Shown here one piece after another: positions 63,639 through 64,000 of a stretch of 64,000 nt of DNA. Under the pieces are notes generated by a model. It was not told the origin of the DNA. It made no database searches and saw nothing but the letters and a program-made list of their open reading frames with translations. Position numbers and translations under genes: made by a program. How positions within the stretch are numbered: the first letter of the stretch is position 1; each line of letters begins with the position of its first letter. This DNA is from UBA7803 sp040219135 (GTDB taxonomy: Bacteria > Pseudomonadota > Gammaproteobacteria > Pseudomonadales > Azotimanducaceae), in assembly GCA_040219135.1 (NCBI GenBank), contig JAVJTA010000021.1, positions 131,873 to 195,872 on the forward strand, read 5' to 3'.

Positions 63639-63692
63639 GGGCTCCTCGATCACGGGACGTCTATGACCTGAAGTCTAGTAGGGAATCGCGCC

Positions 63693-63750
63693 CCCGCTCG
63701 GCGCGCCCCGCTCGGCGCGCCCCGCTCGCGCGCCCGCTTGCGCGCGCCCC
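63693..63750. repeat. GC-rich tandem 14-mer repeat
   Basis: CCCGCTCGGCGCGC (63693-63706) repeats exactly at 63707-63720, then two degenerate copies run to about 63746. It lies in the divergent motA-xseB gap and probably forms strong secondary structure. No regulatory role is known. Confidence 0.65.
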
Positions 63751-63772
63751 GGGGGCCGGGTACTTTGCGCCG

Positions 63773-64000
63773 ATGCCGAAGAAGCCCGCCAGCAGCCCCG
63801 CCAGCGCCGAGAGTCCGGAGGACGGACTCGGCGAGCTGGACTTCGAGACCGCACTGGAGGAACTGGAAACCCTGGTGGACCGCATGGAAGCAGGGGACCT
63901 GACCCTGGAAGCGTCCCTGTCCGCCTTCGAACGCGGCGTGAAGCTCACCCGCCACTGTCAGTCCGCGCTCCGCGACGCCGAGCTCAAAGTAAAAAAGCTT
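63773..64000 (+). CDS. xseB: exodeoxyribonuclease VII small subunit, cut by the window
   Basis: First 76 codons from the ATG at 63773. The family core LDFETALEELETLVDRMEAGDLTLEASLSAFERGVKLTRHCQ...L is complete; only the last few residues are missing. XseB joins XseA to degrade single-stranded DNA. An N-terminal Pro/Ser-rich tail precedes the core. In many gammaproteobacteria ispA and dxs follow. Confidence 0.9.
   Translation, partial: MPKKPASSPASAESPEDGLGELDFETALEELETLVDRMEAGDLTLEASLSAFERGVKLTRHCQSALRDAELKVKKL

Overview
The window is a GC-rich bacterial chromosome segment, most likely from a gammaproteobacterium. Support for this: an ssrA (tmRNA) gene whose tag reads ANDENYALAA, a MotA/MotB (PomA/PomB-like) pair next to xseB, and a mix of FAD monooxygenases, LLM flavoenzymes and VOC proteins typical of environmental gammaproteobacteria. 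TGA is used as an ordinary stop throughout. No rRNA, tRNA or CRISPR array was seen. Both ends are cut inside genes (an FAD monooxygenase at the left, xseB at the right).

Layout. 0-4.2 kb: a TetR-controlled FAD monooxygenase with two tandem palindromic operators, a VOC-fold enzyme, an EamA exporter and a SnoaL-like lipoprotein. 4.5-11.3 kb: three overlapping genes for an autotransporter, a membrane-anchored Ser/Thr protein kinase and an exported Sel1/caspase-fold protease. 11.3-20.2 kb: methyltransferases, a TPR lipoprotein, an alpha/beta hydrolase, dehydrogenase, LysR regulator, PhyH-type dioxygenase and LON-domain protein. 20.5-26.3 kb: two convergent TIR-transmembrane-TPR proteins with a lipoprotein and a small protein between them. 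26.5-34.9 kb: thiol peroxidase, HAD phosphatase, lipid or xenobiotic enzymes, MsrB, acetyltransferases, a phosphotransferase and a winged-helix/TM/TPR regulator. 35-37.3 kb: an ArsR-SRPBCC operon with a perfect palindromic operator. 37.3-39.3 kb: insertion-sequence remnants. 39.4-43.1 kb: LLM oxidoreductase and a small operon ending in a zinc peptidase.

43.4-55.7 kb is a metabolic island: a complete alternative F-type ATPase operon of the N-ATPase type (atpD-C-Q-R-B-E-F-A-G), divergent from acetate kinase, phosphoketolase, transaldolase, a cupin and a dihydrolipoamide dehydrogenase-like gene. The phosphoketolase has an in-frame TGA where its family has Trp, the transaldolase is truncated, and the dehydrogenase is a multiply frameshifted pseudogene running into an IS91-type transposase tail. 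Two 208-bp copies of one repeat, in inverted orientation (39.1 and 55.9 kb), bracket this block; a third diverged copy lies at 37.7 kb. The N-ATPase looks intact while the fermentative branch appears to be decaying.

56.4-64 kb returns to core-like sequence: a glycosyltransferase, ssrA, a Sel1-repeat protein, a third TIR-TM-TPR gene bracketed by a duplicated Sel1 gene end, motAB and xseB.

The recurring theme is eukaryote-like signalling domains (TIR, Ser/Thr kinase, caspase fold) joined to single membrane spans and TPR or Sel1 repeats. The best candidates for something undescribed are the autotransporter-kinase-caspase operon and the TIR-TM-TPR family, whose FlgO-like and TPR back end is also found on a winged-helix regulator at 32.9-34.9 kb.
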